Positions 59,601 to 64,000 of a stretch of DNA of 64,000 nucleotides are shown here, piece by piece (the first letter of the stretch is position 1; each line of letters begins with the position of its first letter). Both the position numbers and the translations under genes were made by a program. This DNA is from Phallusia mammillata (lineage: Eukaryota > Chordata > Ascidiacea > Phlebobranchia > Ascidiidae). A model generated the notes under the pieces. That model ran no database searches and was not told the origin of the DNA. It saw only the letters and a program-made list of their open reading frames with translations. The stretch covers positions 84,858 to 148,857 of the forward strand of contig QLIY01000085.1 in NCBI GenBank assembly GCA_003260075.1. The letters are read 5' to 3'.

Positions 59601-60606
59601 AAATGCCAACTAAAGAGCATTGGCACTGGTCGTTAAACATTTACGGATTTTACAATCTGATTTTTACCGCCACTTAACTTACCATCATAACACAAAGGTT
59701 CCGACCTTTCAACTCTCATTCCGACGCATTGGGGCGACCTACAACATCGATAACATCTTTGGGGTGACCTTGGTGTACCATGGTAACAGTTGGTGGGGTT
59801 TTGCCTTTCATCATTCATGCAGGCGTATTTCTGTTTGCAACCTGCTGATACCCGCTTTAAGGTGTAAAGACCAGTGACCTGACTTGGTTGTTCATACCGT
59901 ACTTCAGTATAGCACACCTAAAAAATACATATGTAAAAGCATCAAGCTGATAAATGATAAGCTGCAGACAGTGCACACTGTTTCGACCCAAACGGCCTCA
60001 TCAGTGCAGCTAGTGAGGGATCGGCCGTATTGGGCTGGTGTAGTCATCCAACGACACTTTAATTTGCTGCGAGTAACTGAGTAAAAAGCCATCCCTCACC
60101 TATTTCGTGCAATGCCACAACCGGTCAACCGGGCGTACAACGCAGAGGAAACTGGCTCACAATGACCAAGCAACTACTTGGGAACCAAAGTCATGTCCGC
60201 TCAGTGTCACAGAATCAATGTAAAAGCAAGTTTTAGGCAAATTATTAAAATTTTAACAGATTGGATAAATCTCATTTAAGTCTTGGTTGAAGTAAACACG
60301 CAATAAGAGATACACTTTGTAACGACTATAGTTCAATAAGTTTTATCAACCAAACGTTATAAGTGACAAAGATTGCAAACAAACAAAAAACAACTAATTC
60401 TTACCTGCTGCCTCTGCCAACACTGTTTTACTTTACCCGTGGCATAGCATTGTTGTAACGATGAAGCAGAACACGTCAAACAACTAAGGCCTGTGTGGAT
60501 TATTCGAGTTATAGACAATAGTAATGTGATGTAACATAAGCAACCACTGACCTGATGTTTCCCTCCAAATCATAGAAATCACGCTGAGAATTGTAATAAT
60601 TTTCAT
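53647..60606 (-). CDS. Secreted Ly6-like / EF-hand / sushi / von Willebrand A protein
   Basis: Exons in frame: 60552-60606, 60405-60490, 59683-59917, 59214-59422, 58305-58509, 57919-58101, 55983-56165, 55509-55675, 54934-55027, 54360-54520, 53765-53937, and a tentative last exon 53647-53704 (about 602 residues in all). A signal peptide MKIITILSVISMIW is followed by a Cys-rich Ly6/uPAR-like region (LSCLTC...CYRCCRSPQC, residues ~20-125), EF-hand loops DANEDGIVHAWE and DRNGNGKISFWE, two sushi/CCP domains (~264-385), and one vWA domain (~386-584) with a full MIDAS: D401, S403, S405, T474 or T476, and D506 of FTDG. It is probably an extracellular calcium/metal-dependent adhesion or immune-type protein. 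There is no protease domain, so it is not complement factor B. The last exon is inferred only from frame and splice signals. Confidence 0.85.
56484..56595 (+). repeat. tRNA-derived SINE, interrupted by a hAT MITE
   Basis: A-box TGGCCGAATGATTAG and B-box-like GGGTTCTAATCCC, then CTCCGCCTCGTGTGTTATGC. It is broken at its 3' side by the element at 56596; the sequence resumes after 57523. It lies in the intron 56166-57918 of the sushi/vWA gene. Confidence 0.65.
56596..57515. mobile_element. hAT-type MITE, 920 bp, GGGGTCGCGACCCC subfamily, composite
   Basis: Ends CAGGGCTTCCCAAACT and AGTTTGGGAAGCCCTG; perfect duplication CTCTAACA (56588-56595, 57516-57523). A second right end GGTTGAGAAACACTG preceded by GGGGGTCGCGACCCCC lies inside at 56949-56962, without its left partner. 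One unresolved base lies at about 56797. Confidence 0.92.
58702..59028 (-). CDS. Unrecognised 108-residue ORF inside an intron of the sushi/vWA gene
   Basis: The frame runs from an ATG at 59028 to a stop at 58702, is uninterrupted, and reads on the same strand as the host gene within the intron 58510-59213. It has segments such as LRHFWSRGNAKYQRKLEHM and FYFYKSDGIVKNTGF and no domain I recognise. Upstream at 59052-59067 the minus strand has AGTCTATTTGAATCTG, 13/16 like the Ciona spliced leader as I remember it. It could be a retrocopy, an unannotated small gene, or chance. Confidence 0.3.
   Translation of the reverse strand: MFCRKTARTCGAQSVAYDSGLTQNLIRTQSVGASFRQFNDLRHFWSRGNAKYQRKLEHMRFYFYKSDGIVKNTGFIPPTTLLQIADEPDLKRLQHKFCVSAINTTVDF
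59961..60010 (-). ncRNA. Hammerhead ribozyme motif, intact core with 6-bp stem I
   Basis: Minus strand: GCTGCA, CTGATGA, stem II GGCC/GGGTC (one wobble), GAAA, stem III CAGTG/CACTG, GTC, TGCAGC. Stem I pairs perfectly over six bases. All catalytic residues are present. Confidence 0.85.
59961..60226 (-). mobile_element. Hammerhead-bearing repeat, ~265 bp
   Basis: Starts (plus coordinates) at the hammerhead end and continues through CATCCAACG and CAGAGGAAACTGG, which match the repeats at 15202 and 46353. It lies in intron 59918-60404 of the sushi/vWA gene, sense strand. The right boundary is approximate. Confidence 0.7.
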
Positions 60607-61718
60607 TTTCCTAACTTTACGCCCTATGCGTCAGTTAGTAACAGTCGTTTCTGGAAGTAATGTATATTTTTAGTATTTTTTTATTTCAATCATTTTTCTA
60701 CGGCGTTTTGCGTGTGTTAGAGTTTGTAGCACCAAAAAAACTCTTACAGGATCATTATCAAATGTTTTTTTTTCTTTTTTTAACATTAAATTTATACCGC
60801 CTGCTATTTTTTACCTTTCCGTCCTTGCAAAACTTACCTACGGATAACAGATACTAAATGTTGAACGACAGCCTGGCACAAGCGTTATTACGAGAACCTT
60901 GCAATCGCGGTCTGTATATAGACGCATATTGGCGGCTTCCACGAAGCTGAACTGTGCTGTTACGAGCGTTTATTGCTGGTTAAGGACGGACCAATCGGAA
61001 ACCTAGCAGCACTATCAAGTTTATTAGCCCATCGCTCTCAATTATCTCCGTAGGTGTTTTGTTGCTTTTTGCTGTCCGAGCTGCAATAGACACAAATCGT
61101 TTGCCAGGCTTTTGTCGTTTTAATGTGCAGATTTTATTGTACGAAGGCGCGCTGACTCAATTTCTTTTGCAACGCGATAAATTACAGATTGGAATAGATA
61201 CAAAATGTAGATTAGTGGAATTGCAAATGTGCTTTTCTTGAAAATTGTCATCAATAACAGGCTATACAACGCCGAATGATAAAAAATGGAAAATACAAAG
61301 CTGTTAATGAACACTCAATACCATAATGTTTGCAAATGAAAAATACTTATGATTTTAGGGTTTTTATTTTTGCAAACTATCTGCAAGCGGTTTTACGAAT
61401 TTTGTCAATTAATAATAGTCATTGTTTTGCCTTTTTACGGGTGTTACAAAACTTGTACAAAAGCGCAACAAAATGTCACATAACTAATAAAAAACGACAT
61501 AAAAATACGTTTACAGGCAGTCGTATACTAAAATGAATTAAATTAAGTTGTTAAACATTAGTAAAAGGTTAACTTATATTTGTCTTGTTACTGACATTTA
61601 TTATATCTATTTATCCAAAGGGAAAGCCTCACATTTGAGAAGCACATGTACATGTGACGAGTGACGTCATTTGTACATTACCCACCCAAAACGACGAGAA
61701 AGTGATAATGCAAAGTTT
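60607..61718. other. Intergenic between the claudin 3' end and the sushi/vWA 5' end
   Basis: On the minus strand upstream of the 60606 ATG are TTACTAAC and then GTTAG, 4 nt before the ATG: a possible branch site and acceptor for trans-splicing. No gene is seen. Confidence 0.55.
61597..61602 (-). terminator. Possible poly(A) signal of the claudin gene
   Basis: AATAAA on the minus strand about 120 bases after the claudin stop. Confidence 0.5.
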
Positions 61719-63842
61719 TCAAACAAAACCGCTTGCCCGCATGAGGTCGCTGTCATGCCTGCTGCCACCGTGGGCCGACTTTGATCGCTCGTCACTGCTG
61801 TGGCTCGTCACTGATGATGCGATCGACTCGTGACGTCGTGATTCACGACCACGGTCACGTGATGTGTGTCGTGAGCTGTGCTCATGGCGTCGTGATGAGC
61901 TTTTGCCATAGTAGTCTGATCTTCGATCGTACTGCATGGTTTGCTTGGTTTCGTAAGGCATTTCTCTGTCGTATGTTGATACAGGTTCTGTAAAAGACAA
62001 ATAGTTGTCATAAATCCAAAATCTGACAATTTTTATCTTTTTGTAGCGACAACTCAATTAACAGCAAGTGGTCATTCTTCAAAACCATTTTTGTTTGCTT
62101 ACAATTGAATCTAAACTTCTAAAAGACAGTTAACTATTAACGAATTCAAAATTAGTTGAAAAACTCATGTGATTTACCTGGTGGTTTGTACGAGTATTGA
62201 GCCTTGTTTGGCGAATACTTGTAACTTTCATCCACTGGCTTGTTGAAACATGTACAGCACGCCATCAAACAGCCGGTTATCAGCGAAAACAACATGGCTA
62301 CCCAGCCCACATAAAGACAGGCGCCCAGGGTGTATTTCAGCTTTTGAGTTTGATACATCGGGTTGTAGTACTCGTTAACTACCTCCGCCGCATACCAGGA
62401 AACACACACGCCAGTTAGAACAGCTGAAAAACAAAGTTTAAACTCATAAAACAGGGCATGTACTTGACTTAATTTTCTTTCGATTTATTGCGATCAGTTA
62501 TACCATAATAAATCCGGTTTGCCTTGTTATAGCTATAGTGTTGGTCTTTTGTTAAGCCTTTTTAATGTTCAATATTTCTGTCTTTTTTAATTAACACCGA
62601 CAAGCAAACAGTATATGATACATCAACTCGCAAAACAATACATTAGCGCCATTCGGGGCATTGTTTTAAGGCAGTGGTTCTCAAAGTATGGGTCGCGACC
62701 CAAACATGGGTCGCGCAGGGTCAAAAAATGGGTCGCGCTGCAGTGATTCAATTCTGCCCAAACGAACTATTACTGTATTAAGTAAACATAAACGAATTTT
62801 CTTAATGTAGTAGTAAAGTCACCTCATTTGACACGTTGTACAGTAAATGAACCAATCATTACAACATACCGACAATGGCCTTCCAATTTTACTGTTACTC
62901 ACATAGCGATTGTAACGTCATAGCACGGGGAATAATAGGACAAGGTAATCTTGCGAAACTAGACGTGGAGATGTAACAGTAAGCGTTTAAGGATGAGTAA
63001 GTATTCATACAAGAAAGCTTTTTAGATTTGGGATTCACTTCTATCAATGATCATGGTGCAAAGCGACAATGTGTGTTTTGTTATGCAGTGTTGTCAAACG
63101 AATCGACCTCGTTAAGCCTGCAGCCATTTAGACATGGGCAGACTCCTATGCGGCGACGGCGTGGCCTCGAAATTGCAGTTCGTCTCGTTAATAATAATAT
63201 TTAAATATTTTGATGTTTAAGGCTTGGGTCGTGAGATATTCATAAAACTCAGATTTGGGTCGCGTTTAAAAAAGTTTGAGAACCACTGTTTTAAGGGGTA
63301 TATTATTTCACACTTTCCTCATATTATAACATATTGACTATTTAAATATTGACTATTTTTGTCATATTGACTTTGTAAAACATAAATTGTCAACTTTACC
63401 CGCTAGAATGTGACATATTCCACCAATTATGAGAACCCATCTTTTGGCCGTACCCTCCTCATCAATTACACTGGCACATCTCATGCCCAAGATTGAACAA
63501 GTCACACCAACTAATGAAGCGATGAATGCGATGATCATCAAAGCGCGGAAGGCATTTAGATATGCTGAAATGAAGAAATCGGTTTTATTTATAGTCAAAT
63601 TGTTATTGAATATAAAATGTACCACTGTCCCTTGTAACAAAACAAGATAACACACAAACTCTGTCAAATTCTTGACGTATTGATTTTAGTTTTGTTTAAT
63701 TTTTATTGATTGAGAAACCGTGAGGCCAAAAAAAGAAATAATATGGAAAACCAGAATCACAATCACTGTAGGCATTTCCAAATGCGATAAGAAATTCACA
63801 TTTTTGGTCAGTTTGGCATTCACGATATAGGTGTTTATACAG
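61719..63842 (-). CDS. Claudin-family tight-junction protein, 5' end missing
   Basis: Exons 63767-63842, 63400-63564, 62178-62423 and 61719-61987 join in frame to 251 residues ending SGFV-stop. The first visible exon has the end of ECL1, LYRECQTDQKCEF, where the paired Cys of the claudin W-GLW-C-C motif are kept but GLW reads HLY. Then NAFRALMIIAFIASLVGVTCSILGM is TM2 with the claudin RALM signature, RWVLIIGGICHILAG is TM3, CVSWYAAEVVNEYYNP is ECL2, and LGACLYVGWVAMLFSLITGC is TM4. A ~110-residue cytoplasmic tail is rich in Ser, Arg and His and ends in -FV, like the claudin -YV. TM1 and the start are right of the window. The first exon (63767-63842) is inferred from frame and homology and is less certain. 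Confidence 0.85.
62672..63288. mobile_element. hAT-type MITE, 617 bp, GGGTCGCGACCC subfamily
   Basis: Ends CAGTGGTTCTCAAAG and CTTTGAGAACCACTG-like; perfect duplication TTTTAAGG (62664-62671, 63289-63296). The palindrome GGGTCGCGACCC and half-site GGGTCGC follow the left end; GGGTCGCG and an A-tract precede the right end. It lies in a claudin intron. Confidence 0.94.
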
Positions 63843-64000
63843 CTGCCGTAGGAATTACGAACAACAGATAACAGTAATATAGAATGACCAGCCCCATTTT
63901 GAAAAGAACGACCAATCCAATGTTGCGTCGTAACGAGGTAAGACGCACCTTATGACGTAATAGTTACCCAGTGCCTACGTACTATTGACAGAAGGTCGCA

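Noticed and set aside
53647-60606. Complement factor B orthologue
   Set aside because: It has two rather than three CCPs, preceding EF-hands and a Ly6-like region, and no serine protease domain in the window.
1-64000. CRISPR array, phage or bacterial mobile elements
   Set aside because: The DNA is animal nuclear; no regularly spaced repeats were seen.

Overview
This window reads as invertebrate chordate nuclear DNA, most likely a tunicate of the Ciona type. It is AT-rich with short introns, has chordate-type gene families (an SLC6A14-like transporter, a claudin, axonemal dynein DNAH2, U1-70K, BRCC36), and is densely packed with short non-autonomous transposons. No taxonomic search could be run, so the species is an inference. 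Gene models were built by hand: splice sites were placed so that every exon joins in frame and matches the known family protein.

Layout. (1) 1-7239: three tandem, apparently intronless class I SAM methyltransferase genes on the + strand, the first cut by the window edge. (2) 8092-26910, minus: 36 exons of DNAH2 encoding 1802 residues, the whole tail and linker up to just before AAA1; no motor exons are visible further left. (3) 30439-38358, minus: a complete 13-exon SLC6A14-like amino acid transporter (661 aa). (4) 40915-47558, plus: complete SNRNP70 (U1-70K, 13 exons, 463 aa). (5) 48426-51772, plus: complete BRCC3/BRCC36 JAMM deubiquitinase (8 exons, 276 aa), whose second intron has the signals of a U12-type AT-AC intron. 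(6) 53647-60606, minus: a secreted protein with an unusual domain order (Ly6-like Cys-rich, two EF-hands, two sushi, vWA). (7) 61719-63842, minus: a claudin-family gene whose 5' end is beyond the window.

The genes are functionally unrelated housekeeping and cell-surface genes. The striking content is the repeat layer. Six copies or ends of one short repeat family fold as type I hammerhead ribozymes; one copy sits on the sense strand inside DNAH2 between two identical copies of a 5' splice site, apparently duplicated as the target site of the insertion. About ten hAT-type MITEs of different subfamilies carry 8-bp target duplications with a central TA (Buster-like) and share one architecture: an ~18-bp end, a subfamily-specific palindrome, then a half-site. 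MULE-like, Tigger-like, foldback and tRNA-SINE fragments fill most of the rest of the intergenic and intronic DNA.
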